A DNA stretch of 64,000 bases from positions 1-64,000 of the forward strand of contig PBJS01000025.1 of the NCBI GenBank assembly GCA_002721165.1, in the 5' to 3' direction. Below the pieces are notes generated by a model. The model was given only the letters and a program-made list of their open reading frames with translations. It ran no database searches and was not told the origin of the DNA. The position numbers and the translations under genes are program-made. Positions 21,852-32,357 of this stretch are shown one piece after another (the first letter of the stretch is position 1; each line of letters begins with the position of its first letter). Source of the stretch: Legionellales bacterium. GTDB taxonomy: Bacteria > Pseudomonadota > Gammaproteobacteria > Eutrophobiales > Eutrophobiaceae.

Positions 21852-22625
21852 CTATGCAGCTATACCTTCCCGTCTTAATATTTCTCCAGCCAAAGCTAAA
21901 TAGGCAACAGCACCACTGGATGATTTATCATATTTCAAAGCGGTTAGTCCATGGCTTGGTGCTTCGGCCAATCTAACATTTCTGGGAATGATGGTTCGAT
22001 AAACTTTTTCTCCAAAATGATCAATTAGTTGGGCAGATACTTGGGTTGCAAGATTATTTCGAGGGTCATACATTGTTCTCAACAAACCTTCAATTTTAAG
22101 ATTTGGATTTAAATGTTTACGTATTTTTTCAATTGTCTCTAGTAATCCCGTTAGACCTTCTAAAGCATAATATTCACACTGCATCGGAATCATAACTGAA
22201 TTTGCGGCAACTAGAGCATTCACGGTTAACATATTTAAGGAAGGCGGGCAGTCTATAAGAATAAAATCGTAAATATCCTGAATTGTTTCAAGCGCACTTC
22301 TCAGCCTAACCTCTCTTGCTATTTCCTTTAAAAGCGCAACTTCTGCACCCGTTAAATCAGAATTACTCGGGATTAAAGCATATTTCCCTTCCGTAGAGTC
22401 AACAATAACCTGATCCGCAGGTTTATCATTCATCAACAAATCATAACTTGAAATCTCAAGTTGCTGTTTATCAATGCCGCTACCCATAGTTGCATTACCT
22501 TGTGGGTCAAGATCCACCAATAAAACAGCTCTTTTTGTTGCCGCTAATGATGCAGCAAGATTGACGCTTGTTGTTGTCTTTCCTACGCCACCTTTTTGGT
22601 TAGCGACCGCGATGATTCTGCCCAT
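21852..22625 (-). CDS. parA: Chromosome partitioning ATPase ParA
   Basis: Deviant Walker-type ATPase that moves ParB-parS complexes over the nucleoid. 257 residues with the deviant P-loop KGGVGKTT starting near residue 11, a DLDPQGNAT switch and DFILIDCPPSL. It lacks the N-terminal helix-turn-helix of plasmid type Ia ParA proteins, which fits a chromosomal Soj-like protein. It is located between rsmG and parB. Confidence 0.96.
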   Translation of the reverse strand: MGRIIAVANQKGGVGKTTTSVNLAASLAATKRAVLLVDLDPQGNATMGSGIDKQQLEISSYDLLMNDKPADQVIVDSTEGKYALIPSNSDLTGAEVALLKEIAREVRLRSALETIQDIYDFILIDCPPSLNMLTVNALVAANSVMIPMQCEYYALEGLTGLLETIEKIRKHLNPNLKIEGLLRTMYDPRNNLATQVSAQLIDHFGEKVYRTIIPRNVRLAEAPSHGLTALKYDKSSSGAVAYLALAGEILRREGIAA

Positions 22626-22704
22626 TTAGTTACCATGAATTTAATACCAAAATTGTAAGACACACTTTACCATACTCAAACCCTACTGCCATTTGTATAC
22701 AACA

Positions 22705-23325
22705 TTAATTCTGCCTTTGGATTTTCGCTAGTTTTGACTTTGCTTTCAAATCTGATGAGGGTAAGTCGAATAATTCGATTTGAAAATTACACCCTGATAA
22801 CTCTTGATACTCATTTTCAACATTTTCCCCTTTTATCGCCAATAACTGATTATTTGATGTAATTAGATGCTCCAACTGACTCAATAATCGACTTAATGGT
22901 GCAAAAGCTCGACAAATCACCGTGTCAAATTCCATTATCGGCTTATATTGTTCTACACGCGACTGAATAATTTCAATGTTATCCATCCCGAACTCATATT
23001 TTATATGCCGAAGAAATTTAATTTTTTTCTGTGCACTATCGAGTAATGTCCATTTCTTTTCCGGTTGGGCCAACGCTAAAATTATGCCTGGTAAACCTGC
23101 CCCAGTTCCAACATCTAAACAATGCGTCCCTTTAATATATGGGAATGCCGACAAGGAATTAATAATATGGCGTGTAATCATTTGCTCAGATTTTGTAATT
23201 CCAGTTAAGTTATAGGTTTTGTTCCACTCGCTTAATAACTCAATGTACATTAAATATTCTTTACAAGGATATTGTTCAGGAATAAGCCCTTGTTTTCTGA
23301 GCTCGTCCTCTAGAATGTCTTGCAT
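22705..23325 (-). CDS. rsmG: 16S rRNA (guanine527-N7)-methyltransferase
   Basis: Class I SAM enzyme that methylates G527 of 16S rRNA. 206 residues; the SAM motif CLDVGTGAGLPGIILA and the following LLDSAQKKIKFL are typical of RsmG (GidB). It lies 15 bases downstream of mnmG on the same strand, the standard gidA-gidB pair. Confidence 0.95.
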   Translation of the reverse strand: MQDILEDELRKQGLIPEQYPCKEYLMYIELLSEWNKTYNLTGITKSEQMITRHIINSLSAFPYIKGTHCLDVGTGAGLPGIILALAQPEKKWTLLDSAQKKIKFLRHIKYEFGMDNIEIIQSRVEQYKPIMEFDTVICRAFAPLSRLLSQLEHLITSNNQLLAIKGENVENEYQELSGCNFQIELFDLPSSDLKAKSKLAKIQRQN

Positions 23326-23340
23326 AAATATCTCTATAAG

Positions 23341-25236
23341 TTAAGCGCTTTGCTTAAAAAACAGTGAATGCTTCTTGAGATAAATACGTAATAAAGATAT
23401 TGCTGCAGGTGTTATCCCTTGTATACGAGACGCCTGCCCCAGATTAACCGGACGATGTTTGGATAGTTTTTCAATTACCTCGCTCGATAAACCTCGAACC
23501 TCTTTATAATCCAGGTCCTCTGGTAATACAGTCTCTTCGTGTTGGCGGTTTCGCTCTACTTCTTCTTCTTGACGTTTGATATAACCCGAATATTTAGCGC
23601 ATACTTCAACTTGCTCGGCTACTTTCGGATCAATTTCTTCACCGCCAACATTAGGTAATTTTAAAATATCATGATGAGTAAAATCAGGACGCTTCAATAA
23701 ATCCAAAAGATTAATATCTTTTCTTATTTTTTGTCCAAGCAATTTTTCGACAGCTTGATTAGGAAAAGATTTTGATCCTAACCAAATATTTGCTAAACGA
23801 CTCGATTCATTTTCAATAGCATCACGTTTTTCATTAAACAATCTCCAGCGCTCTTGGCTAATTAAACCAAACTGATTGGCATATTCAGTTAATCTAAGGT
23901 CAGCATTATCCTCGCGCAACATCAAACGATACTCAGCTCGGCTAGTAAACATTCTATAAGGCTCAGTTGCTCCGGTTGTAATTAAATCATCAACTAATAC
24001 ACCCAGATAAGCTTCGTCTCGACGTGGATACCATGGTTCTTGTTCATTATTTTTAAGTCCTGCGTTTAATCCAGCCAACAACCCCTGTGATGCAGCTTCT
24101 TCATAACCCGTCGTGCCATTAATTTGACCAGCGAAAAATAAACCTTTAATGAATTTAGTTTCAAGCCACGGATACAAATCTCTAGGGTCAAAAAAGTCAT
24201 ACTCGATTGCGTATCCAGGACGCGTTATGTGAGCATTTTCAAATCCTTTAATTGAACGCACTAATTTAAGCTGTACATCATAAGGCAACGAGGTAGAAAT
24301 ACCATTTGGATAAATTTCCCCCGTATTTAATCCCTCAGGCTCTATAAAAATTTGATGTGAATTTTTGTCGGCAAAACGAACAACCTTATCCTCTATAGAA
24401 GGACAATAGCGTGGCCCATTACTTTCAATATCACCATTAAACATTGGTGATTGTTCTAATGAATCACGAATGATTTCATGAGTTAACTCGTTGGTATATG
24501 TTATATGACAAGGCATCTGTTTTGGATGTTCGTTTACATTACCAATAAAAGAAAATACAGGAACAGGTTTATCTCCGAATTGAACACCACATTTTTTATA
24601 ATCGACAGTTGTACCGTCAATTCTTGGAGGAGTTCCCGTTTTTAATCGACCAACGTTGAACGGTAACTCTCTTAAACGATTGGCTAGTGCAATTGAAGGT
24701 TTTTCACCCGCTCTGCCACCATGATGTTGCTCATTACCAATAAAAATTTTACCTCCAAGAAATGTCCCCACGGTCAAAATAACAGAAGGGGCTAAAAATT
24801 TTATTCCGATTTTAGTAACTACGCCTTTAACTTCCTCACCCTCAACCAATAAATCATCAACAGCTTGCTGGAATATAAATAAATTATTTTGTTTTTCTAA
24901 TGCAGGACGAACGGCTTCCTTATAAAGCGAACGGTCAATTTGTGCTCGTGTTGCACGAACAGCAGGGCCCTTACGAGAATTAAGAATACGAAACTGTATA
25001 CCACTTAAATCCGCGGCATGGGCCATTAGTCCACCCATAGCATCTATTTCCTTTACCAAATGGCCTTTTCCAATTCCACCAATTGCAGGGTTACAAGACA
25101 TCTGCCCCAAAGTGTCAACACTATGTGTTAAGAGTAGTGTTCTTACGCCCATACGTGATGCTGCTAGCGCTGCCTCTGTCCCAGCATGGCCTCCACCTAC
25201 TACAATAACGTCAAATTTTTTGGGTTGTTTTTTCAT
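23341..25236 (-). CDS. mnmG: tRNA uridine-5-carboxymethylaminomethyl modification enzyme MnmG
   Basis: FAD protein that, with MnmE, installs the cmnm5 group on wobble U34. The 631-residue protein starts with the dinucleotide motif [11 protein letters not shown] (14-24) and contains [22 protein letters not shown] ([10 protein letters not shown]) and the C-terminal helical MnmE/tRNA-binding domain. It is divergent from the M20 peptidase with only 53 bases between. trmE/mnmE, yidC, rnpA and dnaA, often close to mnmG, are not in the window. Confidence 0.97.
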   Translation of the reverse strand: MKKQPKKFDVIVVGGGHAGTEAALAASRMGVRTLLLTHSVDTLGQMSCNPAIGGIGKGHLVKEIDAMGGLMAHAADLSGIQFRILNSRKGPAVRATRAQIDRSLYKEAVRPALEKQNNLFIFQQAVDDLLVEGEEVKGVVTKIGIKFLAPSVILTVGTFLGGKIFIGNEQHHGGRAGEKPSIALANRLRELPFNVGRLKTGTPPRIDGTTVDYKKCGVQFGDKPVPVFSFIGNVNEHPKQMPCHITYTNELTHEIIRDSLEQSPMFNGDIESNGPRYCPSIEDKVVRFADKNSHQIFIEPEGLNTGEIYPNGISTSLPYDVQLKLVRSIKGFENAHITRPGYAIEYDFFDPRDLYPWLETKFIKGLFFAGQINGTTGYEEAASQGLLAGLNAGLKNNEQEPWYPRRDEAYLGVLVDDLITTGATEPYRMFTSRAEYRLMLREDNADLRLTEYANQFGLISQERWRLFNEKRDAIENESSRLANIWLGSKSFPNQAVEKLLGQKIRKDINLLDLLKRPDFTHHDILKLPNVGGEEIDPKVAEQVEVCAKYSGYIKRQEEEVERNRQHEETVLPEDLDYKEVRGLSSEVIEKLSKHRPVNLGQASRIQGITPAAISLLRIYLKKHSLFFKQSA

Positions 25237-25289
25237 AACGCGGCATATTCTAGCTATTACTCATAAGAATGTAAGGTAAAATATGAATT

Positions 25290-26708
25290 ATGGATAAAGA
25301 TTTAGCAATCTCATTAACTGATGAGGAATGGGAAAAATCAATAATCCCCGAATTAGTAGAATATATTCGTGTTCCGAACAAGTCTCCTGCATTCGATCCT
25401 GATTGGCAATCTAATGGTTTTATGGAGCAAGTTGTCGATCAATTTGTAGCATGGAGTCAACATCAAAATATCGAGGGAATGGAACTCGATGTAATTCGAT
25501 TGCCTAAACGCACACCACTTATCTTTATAGACATTCCCGGTGATACAGAGAATACAGTGCTTCTTTATGGCCATCTAGATAAACAACCTGAAATGATGGG
25601 TTGGAATGAAGGGTTTGGTCCTTGGAAACCAGTGCTTAAAGAAAATAAACTTTATGGTCGCGGTGGTGCCGATGACGGTTATGCGCTATTTGCCTCCTTA
25701 CTAGCAATTAAAATATTACATAAACAGAAAATTCCGCATGCACGTTGTGTTGTAATTATAGAGGCATGCGAAGAAAGCGGCAGTTATGATCTGCCTTTCT
25801 ACATTGATCATTTGAAAGACCGTCTCGGCAAACCAGAATTAGTAATTTGTTTAGACTCTGGATGTGGTAATTATGAACAACTCTGGTCCACAACATCATT
25901 GCGCGGACTAGTTGGAGGTGAGCTAAAAGTTGAGGTACTAGATGAGGGTATTCATTCCGGGGATATCAGCGGCATTATTCCTTCCAGTTTTAGAATATTG
26001 AGACAATTACTCGATCGAATTGAAGATCCAGTTTCAGGACAAATACTTTTAAAGGAATGTTATGTAGACATCCCGAATAAACGCATTGAACAAGCAAAAC
26101 ATGCTGCTAGTGTATTAAATGAAAATGTATTTAGGCGCTTTCCGATAAAAGGAAATGTACGGCCAGTTAGTGATGACTTAGTAGAACTGATTCTCAATCG
26201 GAGTTGGCGACCAACCCTATCTTATCTTGGGGCAAGTGGTTTGCCCGAAATTAATGACGCAGGAAATGTGCTTCGTCCTTTTACATCGATTAAATTATCA
26301 ATGCGTCTTCCTCCAACATGTAGCTCAAAGATTGTCAGTAAAAAACTTAAAGAACTTTTATTAAATGATCCACCAAACGGTGCAAAAATTTCTTTTGAAA
26401 TCGATTGGTCCGTTGACGGTTGGATGGCACCTGAGATATCACCCTGGTTAGAAAAGGCGTTAGATGAAGCATCAGAGAATTATTTCAATAAACCCTCTGT
26501 CCATATAGGGGAAGGTTGGTCAATCCCTTTCATGGGAATGCTAGGCGAAAAATTTCCTGAAGCTCAATTTTTGATTACGGGTGTACTCGGACCAGGTTCT
26601 AATGCGCATGGGCCAAATGAATTTTTACATATACCAGCTGCAAAAAAAATTACATGCTGTGTTGCTGAAATTATTGCTAAACATTATCAAGCATATAAAA
26701 AATTATGA
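25290..26708 (+). CDS. M20 family metallopeptidase (dipeptidase-like)
   Basis: Predicted di-zinc cytoplasmic peptidase. The 472-residue protein shows metal and catalytic residues in the expected order: H95 and D97 (YGHLDKQP), the bridging D128 (GGADDG), E161/E162 (EACEESGS) and D189. The long lid domain and the LYGRGGADDG motif place it near CNDP/DapE-type dipeptidases. The substrate cannot be determined. The next gene starts 10 bases after its stop. Confidence 0.88.
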   Translation: MDKDLAISLTDEEWEKSIIPELVEYIRVPNKSPAFDPDWQSNGFMEQVVDQFVAWSQHQNIEGMELDVIRLPKRTPLIFIDIPGDTENTVLLYGHLDKQPEMMGWNEGFGPWKPVLKENKLYGRGGADDGYALFASLLAIKILHKQKIPHARCVVIIEACEESGSYDLPFYIDHLKDRLGKPELVICLDSGCGNYEQLWSTTSLRGLVGGELKVEVLDEGIHSGDISGIIPSSFRILRQLLDRIEDPVSGQILLKECYVDIPNKRIEQAKHAASVLNENVFRRFPIKGNVRPVSDDLVELILNRSWRPTLSYLGASGLPEINDAGNVLRPFTSIKLSMRLPPTCSSKIVSKKLKELLLNDPPNGAKISFEIDWSVDGWMAPEISPWLEKALDEASENYFNKPSVHIGEGWSIPFMGMLGEKFPEAQFLITGVLGPGSNAHGPNEFLHIPAAKKITCCVAEIIAKHYQAYKKL

Positions 26709-26718
26709 GGTTAAAAAT

Positions 26719-27585
26719 ATGAAAATTGGTTTTATCGGGCTAGGAGCAATGGGTGGGTATATGGCAATAAATCTTGCTAAAAATAATTTATTACAGATAG
26801 TTTTTAATCGAACGACATCTAAAACAAAATTGCTAAAAAAAGAATTTGCATGTTCGGTATCAAACTCGCCTCTTGAATTAGCAAAGCAATGTGAAGTCAT
26901 AATTATTAGTGTATCGCGTGATGTCGATGTTCTTGAAATAATAAATGAGATAAAGCCCGGGATAAAAGCCAATAGCATTGTTATTGATACATCAACTGTA
27001 AGTTCGGAGACAGCAAAAAAAGCAGCAAGCATATTAAGTCAAGTAAACTCTAATTTTCTAGATTGCCCTGTATCCGGTGGCGTTGAAGGCGCAAAAAATG
27101 CAACATTGGCAATGATGGTAGGCGGGGCTGAGGAGGTACTGGATAAAGTGCGTCCTATTTTAAATTCAATTGCAAAAAACATTGTCTATATTGGGCCAAA
27201 TGGTACCGGTCAAGCAACCAAAGCGGTCAATCAAATCATGGCAGCAGGAATTAATCAGGCAGTGACCGAGGCCTTGGCATTTGGCGAAGCGATGGGTTTG
27301 CCAATGGACAAGGTTATAGAGATTGTCTCCACAGGTGCTGCTGGTAATTGGTTTCTTGATCATCGAGGTAAAACGATGCTATCAGGTGAATTTGAGCCAG
27401 GATTCAAGATGAGCTTACACCATAAAGACCTCTCAATTTGTCAATCTATGGCTAGCACCCTGAAAAAAAATGCATTTCCGCTTATTGAAATGACATTAAT
27501 TGATTACCAGCAATTAATGGATGAAGGTCATGGAAACGAGGATATTTCAGCTTTATTTCGTTTGAAACGGAAAAATCTAAACTAG
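26719..27585 (+). CDS. NAD(P)-dependent beta-hydroxyacid dehydrogenase
   Basis: 3-hydroxyisobutyrate dehydrogenase / tartronate semialdehyde reductase family. Read from ATG 26719 (GAGG ribosome-binding site 8 bases upstream) it has 288 residues; the frame is open further upstream within the M20 gene. Motifs: GFIGLGAMGGYMA (nucleotide), DCPVSGGVEGA (substrate), GTGQATKAVNQ with the catalytic lysine, and a C-terminal HKDL. The substrate cannot be told between 3-hydroxyisobutyrate, tartronate semialdehyde and succinic-semialdehyde types. Confidence 0.88.
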   Translation: MKIGFIGLGAMGGYMAINLAKNNLLQIVFNRTTSKTKLLKKEFACSVSNSPLELAKQCEVIIISVSRDVDVLEIINEIKPGIKANSIVIDTSTVSSETAKKAASILSQVNSNFLDCPVSGGVEGAKNATLAMMVGGAEEVLDKVRPILNSIAKNIVYIGPNGTGQATKAVNQIMAAGINQAVTEALAFGEAMGLPMDKVIEIVSTGAAGNWFLDHRGKTMLSGEFEPGFKMSLHHKDLSICQSMASTLKKNAFPLIEMTLIDYQQLMDEGHGNEDISALFRLKRKNLN

Positions 27586-27775
27586 TTAAATCATCTTAAC
27601 GCTAAATTTGAACCGAAACACATGTTTTAGGTCTATATCAAAAATTGACGATCTGTTTTTTTTGTGCAAAATAGTGCCGTCGTAAATCTAGAGTTTGCTT
27701 GAACTAGGTAAAATTATAAGAATAATTGAATACAGTATGTAACAAATTTTTAAACCTATAAATTAATAAAAACTG

Positions 27776-28504
27776 ATGTCACAAGCTATAAAAATAAAAT
27801 CGTTGTCAAAATCTTTTGGTGCAATTGATGCTGTGTGCAATATTTCATTTGATGTTGGGTACGGTGAAGTTCTTGGTTTTCTCGGTCCAAATGGTGCGGG
27901 GAAATCAACAACAATGAAAATGATAACTGGGTTTCTTGAGCCTACAAGTGGCACAGTAGAAGTTAATGGTCATGATGTTCTGGAAGATCCTTTATCCGTA
28001 AAACGTTCAATTGGGTATCTCCCTGAAGGTGCACCAGCGTATGGAGAAATGACAGTCAAAAGCTTTCTTAATTTTATTGCTGACATTCGTGAATTAAGCG
28101 GCTCTTTACGTAAAAATCGTCTTGATGAGGTTATCGAAACAATTAACATCGGGACAGTTATTGATCAAAGCATAGAAACTTTATCTAAAGGATATAAACG
28201 CCGAGTAGGATTAGCACAGGCAATACTTCATGACCCAGATATATTAATTATGGATGAACCTACTGATGGATTAGATCCTAATCAAAAACACGAAGTTAGA
28301 AATTTGATAAAGAAAATGGCTGAGAAAAAAGCAATCATTATATCAACTCATATTCTTGAAGAAGTTGATGCAGTTTGTTCACGTGCCATTATTATCTCTT
28401 CTGGTAAATTACTTTTTGACGGAACTCCAGAACAACTTATATCTAAATCAGATCAAGGTAATATTGATCATGCTTTTCGAAACATAACAGTGCCATCAAA
28501 ATAA
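27776..28504 (+). CDS. ABC transporter ATPase (GldA-like)
   Basis: ATPase of a Gld-type ABC exporter-like complex. 242 residues with Walker A GPNGAGKST (37-45), signature LSKGYKRR (136-143), Walker B LIMDEP (157-162) and a D-loop GLDPNQ. It heads a four-gene unit with the permease, the GldG-like protein and the DUF4340 protein, separated by 2, 3 and 10 bases. In Bacteroidota the homologues are linked to gliding. Many Proteobacteria carry the module without gliding, and its substrate is unknown. Confidence 0.9.
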   Translation: MSQAIKIKSLSKSFGAIDAVCNISFDVGYGEVLGFLGPNGAGKSTTMKMITGFLEPTSGTVEVNGHDVLEDPLSVKRSIGYLPEGAPAYGEMTVKSFLNFIADIRELSGSLRKNRLDEVIETINIGTVIDQSIETLSKGYKRRVGLAQAILHDPDILIMDEPTDGLDPNQKHEVRNLIKKMAEKKAIIISTHILEEVDAVCSRAIIISSGKLLFDGTPEQLISKSDQGNIDHAFRNITVPSK

Positions 28505-28506
28505 TT

Positions 28507-29241
28507 ATGAACGGAATACTTTCAATATATAAACGTGAATTTACTAGTTACTTTGTAACACCTGTTGCATATGTTTTTATAGTGATATTTCTATTTATGA
28601 CTGGTGTTTTTACATTTTATCTGGGTGCTTTCTATGAAAGTAATCAAGCTGACTTAGAGCCCTTTTTCCGATTCCACCCTTGGTTATATTTATTTTTAAT
28701 CCCGGCAATATCAATGCGTCTTTGGTCAGATGAACGAAAAAGTGGAACCATTGAATTATTGATGACTTTACCGGTATCAATTACGGATACGGTAGTTGCT
28801 AAGTATTTAGCTGCTTGGAGTTTTACTGCTATCGCGCTTAGTTTAACTTTTCCAATGTGGATTACGGTTAATTACCTTGGAAATCCTGATAATACTGTAG
28901 TCTTGGCAAGCTATATTGGTAGTTTAATTATGGCGGGTGGTTTTCTTGCGATTGGCTCTTGTATCTCTGCCCTAACTAAAAGCCAGGTTATTGCTTTCGT
29001 GATAAGTGTAGTCATCTGTTTCATGTTTATATTAAGCGGGTTTCCAATGGTGTTGGATTTATTTGAAGATTGGGCTCCACAGGCTGTTATTGATGCAATC
29101 GCTTCTTTCAGTTTTCTTACCCACTTCACATCGATCAAAAAAGGTGTGATTGATATACGTGATGTTATTTACTTTGCTGCATTAATAACCTTCTGGCTAT
29201 ACGTCAACGTCGTAATTATTGAAAACAAGAAGGCGAATTAA
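28507..29241 (+). CDS. ABC transporter permease (GldF-like)
   Basis: ABC-2 type membrane subunit of 244 residues with about six predicted helices. The first starts at YFVTPVAYVFIVIFLFMTG, and a conserved cytoplasmic segment reads MRLWSDERKSGTIELLMTLPV, here in part SDERKSGTIELL, which is characteristic of the GldF/ABC-2 family. It follows the ATPase by two bases and is almost certainly co-translated with it. Confidence 0.9.
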   Translation: MNGILSIYKREFTSYFVTPVAYVFIVIFLFMTGVFTFYLGAFYESNQADLEPFFRFHPWLYLFLIPAISMRLWSDERKSGTIELLMTLPVSITDTVVAKYLAAWSFTAIALSLTFPMWITVNYLGNPDNTVVLASYIGSLIMAGGFLAIGSCISALTKSQVIAFVISVVICFMFILSGFPMVLDLFEDWAPQAVIDAIASFSFLTHFTSIKKGVIDIRDVIYFAALITFWLYVNVVIIENKKAN

Positions 29242-29244
29242 TTA

Positions 29245-31122
29245 ATGAAACATTCAGTTAGAAGTAGCGTAATTTCAGGAACTGGTCTTGTGCTTGCAGT
29301 GTGTTTGTTCATTGCCACTATAGTTCTTGCAAATACTGCACTAACAACCTGGCGTGTTGACTTGACACAAAATAAACTATTTACGCTTTCGAAAGGAACC
29401 ATAAATATCCTTAATAACTTAGAAGAACCAATTCAGCTTGATTTTTATTTTTCACAAAAAGCAATGAATGACTTCCCGCTATTAGCTAATTACGGAATTC
29501 GTGTAAGAGATATGTTGGAAGAACTTGCAACCCATGCACATAATAAATTAATACTAAATATAATTGAACCAGAGACATTCTCAGAGTCAGAGGATCAGGC
29601 TGTAGCTAGCGGTTTAAGAACTGTTTCGGTTAATGCTAATAGTGATAGAGTTTATTTTGGGTTAGTCGGTACAAATTCGACTGATGATGAAAAGGTTATT
29701 CCTTTCTTCCAAACTAATCGTGAATCTGCGCTTGAATATGACTTAACTAAATTAATTTACAATCTTGCTTACCCTGATAAACGCATTGTTGGTATTTATT
29801 CACAACTACCGATCATTGGTAAAAAAGGAGACCAAACTGCGCCGACTTGGACTATCGTTAATGCATTAAAAGAATTCTTTGAAATTATAGATCTTAATGA
29901 AAATCTTGATGCACTTAATCAAAAACTTGATGTTTTGATGTTAGTCCATCCAAAAAAATTAGATACAAAAACTTTATACGCGATCGATCAATATTTATTG
30001 AGAGGGGGTAAGGCTATTATTTTTCTCGATCCTCTCGCAGAACAAGATAGAACACAACCTGACGCTGCTAGCCCCAATGTTATGCCTGTACTTTATTCAT
30101 ATTTAGATGAAATACTTGAAAAATGGGGGCTTCAAATAAGCAAGGAAAAAATTGTTGCCGACATAAATGCGGCAATGCGTGTTCAAGCGAGCGGTCCACG
30201 TGGCCCACAGGAAATTGATTACCTTCCATGGCTAAGACTTACAGAAAAGAACTTTAATAGTGAAGATTTCTCAACCAGCGAATTGAATATATTACATATG
30301 GGTACTGTTGGAGCAATTGAAAGTATTGATGAAAAGGAAATAAAAGTGGAAATAACGCCACTTATTCAAACTTCAAAACAATCATCAAAATTAGAACGTG
30401 ATTTAATACTTTTTCAACGTGACCCCACTGTCATTTTGAATAATTTTAAGTCAGATGATAAAAATATACTTATTGCGGGACGTATAAAAGGGAAGGTTCA
30501 AACAGTATTTCCAGATGGGTTCCCTGTTGATATAGATATAGAACAATTGCCCGACGATGACTTTATTAGTGAAGGAGATATTAATGTCATTTTAGTATCA
30601 GACACAGATATCCTCGCTGATCATTTTTGGATTCGAAAACAAGATATGCTTGGAGTATCTGTCCCACAACCAATTTCAAATAACGGCGATTTTGTAATAA
30701 ATAGCATTGAGAATCTTTCTGGTAGTACTGATCTAATAAGTTTACGTGGTCGTGGCAAATACTCGAGACCATTCGAAAAAGTTGAAGCTATACGCAAGCA
30801 GGCTGAATCAGAGTTTCGTGAACGTGAAAAAGAATTACAAGTAGCTCTTGAAGAAACTGAAAATGAAATACGAAAACTTCAGCAAGAACAGGGTAATGAA
30901 AAATCATATCTTCTTAATAACAAATTAACCGCTGAAATTGAAAAATTTAGAAATGAGCGGCTAGCAACAAGAAAAGAATTACGTAGTGTTCAACACGATC
31001 TAAGAAAGAATATAGAAAAACTTGGTTCGCAATTACGGTTTATTAATATTGGATTAATCCCACTGTTAATAACGCTACTAGCTTTAATGATTGGTATCTA
31101 TCGAGCAAACAAACGAATATAA
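29245..31122 (+). CDS. GldG-like ABC auxiliary protein
   Basis: Large auxiliary subunit of the module, 625 residues. There is an N-terminal membrane helix (about 13-35) and a periplasmic region with the family's VDLTQNKLFTLS...TINIL opening. A central ABC_transp_aux-like domain contains LDVLMLVHPKKLD and GGKAIIFLDPLAE. A charged coiled coil spans about 515-600, and a final membrane helix (about 604-622). The biochemical role is unknown; by topology it could sense or clamp a periplasmic substrate. Confidence 0.85.
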   Translation: MKHSVRSSVISGTGLVLAVCLFIATIVLANTALTTWRVDLTQNKLFTLSKGTINILNNLEEPIQLDFYFSQKAMNDFPLLANYGIRVRDMLEELATHAHNKLILNIIEPETFSESEDQAVASGLRTVSVNANSDRVYFGLVGTNSTDDEKVIPFFQTNRESALEYDLTKLIYNLAYPDKRIVGIYSQLPIIGKKGDQTAPTWTIVNALKEFFEIIDLNENLDALNQKLDVLMLVHPKKLDTKTLYAIDQYLLRGGKAIIFLDPLAEQDRTQPDAASPNVMPVLYSYLDEILEKWGLQISKEKIVADINAAMRVQASGPRGPQEIDYLPWLRLTEKNFNSEDFSTSELNILHMGTVGAIESIDEKEIKVEITPLIQTSKQSSKLERDLILFQRDPTVILNNFKSDDKNILIAGRIKGKVQTVFPDGFPVDIDIEQLPDDDFISEGDINVILVSDTDILADHFWIRKQDMLGVSVPQPISNNGDFVINSIENLSGSTDLISLRGRGKYSRPFEKVEAIRKQAESEFREREKELQVALEETENEIRKLQQEQGNEKSYLLNNKLTAEIEKFRNERLATRKELRSVQHDLRKNIEKLGSQLRFINIGLIPLLITLLALMIGIYRANKRI

Positions 31123-31132
31123 ATTACTACTT

Positions 31133-32218
31133 ATGATTAAAAATAAACTTGTCATTCTATCTTTTATCACGATTATTGTTATTGTTGCTGCCTCAATATT
31201 TGCGAATTTGCGTGCTCCGCAATCACAAAAAGAAAAAATACCTTTTTTCCCGGAATTAGCAAATCAGATTGAATCTATCAGTGCAATATCAATTAAAGGA
31301 TATAGTGAATCCATTAATCTTACCCGTGAAAATAATATTTGGGGAATCGATGAATTTGATGGCTATCCTGCATTGCTAGATAAGGTAAAAAGTACTGTGC
31401 TTGGAGCTGCAGATCTGAAAATTAATGCCCCGAAAACAGCTTTACCTAGACTATATCACCGACTGGGTGTTGAGGGACCGGATGTTGAAGATACGAATTC
31501 CTTATTACTTACTCTATATGGCTCCAACAAAGACAAGATCATTGAAGTGATTGTTGGCAAATCAAGGCTTAGCAGTTCAGCAAAAAATATTTCTGGTCTT
31601 TATGTTAGAAAACCTAAAGAAGAAAAATCTTATCTTGTAGATGGAGTCCTTGATATATCCTCAATAAAAACAGACTGGATAAATCGAAACCTCTTTGATG
31701 TACCAGCAGAGTCAGTTAAATCAGTCAACATTAGTCATTCTGATGGTGACTCTTATACTTTATATAAAGATGAGCAGGGTCAGGAAAAATTCGATCTGGA
31801 AAACATGCCTATTGGTCAAGAACTGGCATCCGAATTAATTATTAATAGGTTTGGCACAATTCTCCAAGATGTGCAAATAAGTGGGGCCAAATCAAAAAAA
31901 GTACTTAGTAAGCAAAGCAAAAATACACACATTAAGATTAAAACTTTTGAGGGTATTGTTGGTAATGTTATTGCCTTCAAACACGATGACATTGCCTATG
32001 CGTCTTTCGAATTTTCATACGAGGAAGAAATCGGGAGCATTAATAATGAAGAAGAAGTAAAAGATGAAGATATTAAAAAATTTATCGCTAATCTTAATTC
32101 AGACACTAAAAATTGGTGGTTTGAAATACCCGAGTTCAAATATGATATTATTAAAAGACGATTAAACACAATCACACGAGATATTCAAAGTACTAGTCCC
32201 GAAGAAGTAACAGAATAA
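31133..32218 (+). CDS. DUF4340 domain-containing membrane-anchored protein
   Basis: Read from ATG 31133, 10 bases after the GldG-like gene, it has 361 residues; an earlier in-frame codon at 31091 overlaps that gene and is unlikely. There is one N-terminal membrane helix (about 6-24), then a mostly beta periplasmic region. The repeated plan of DUF4340 is visible: ISAISIKGYSESINLTREN...WGIDEFDGYPA, here in part. DUF4340 proteins routinely follow GldFG genes. Function is unknown. Confidence 0.82.
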   Translation: MIKNKLVILSFITIIVIVAASIFANLRAPQSQKEKIPFFPELANQIESISAISIKGYSESINLTRENNIWGIDEFDGYPALLDKVKSTVLGAADLKINAPKTALPRLYHRLGVEGPDVEDTNSLLLTLYGSNKDKIIEVIVGKSRLSSSAKNISGLYVRKPKEEKSYLVDGVLDISSIKTDWINRNLFDVPAESVKSVNISHSDGDSYTLYKDEQGQEKFDLENMPIGQELASELIINRFGTILQDVQISGAKSKKVLSKQSKNTHIKIKTFEGIVGNVIAFKHDDIAYASFEFSYEEEIGSINNEEEVKDEDIKKFIANLNSDTKNWWFEIPEFKYDIIKRRLNTITRDIQSTSPEEVTE

Positions 32219-32357
32219 ATTTTAAGCGGCCAAATCCCTGTTATGTGTTTAGTTATATTCTTGGATATCCATATTTTCTCTATTTTAACTTAAAGAACTT
32301 GGATATTATTCTTCTGCCGATGCGGTATAATTTCAGCCAGCAAAGACGGCAAAAAAA

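Noticed and set aside
25237..25289. Possible replication origin next to mnmG, as in E. coli
   Set aside because: Only 53 bases, no DnaA-box cluster and no AT-rich unwinding region that stands out from the background.
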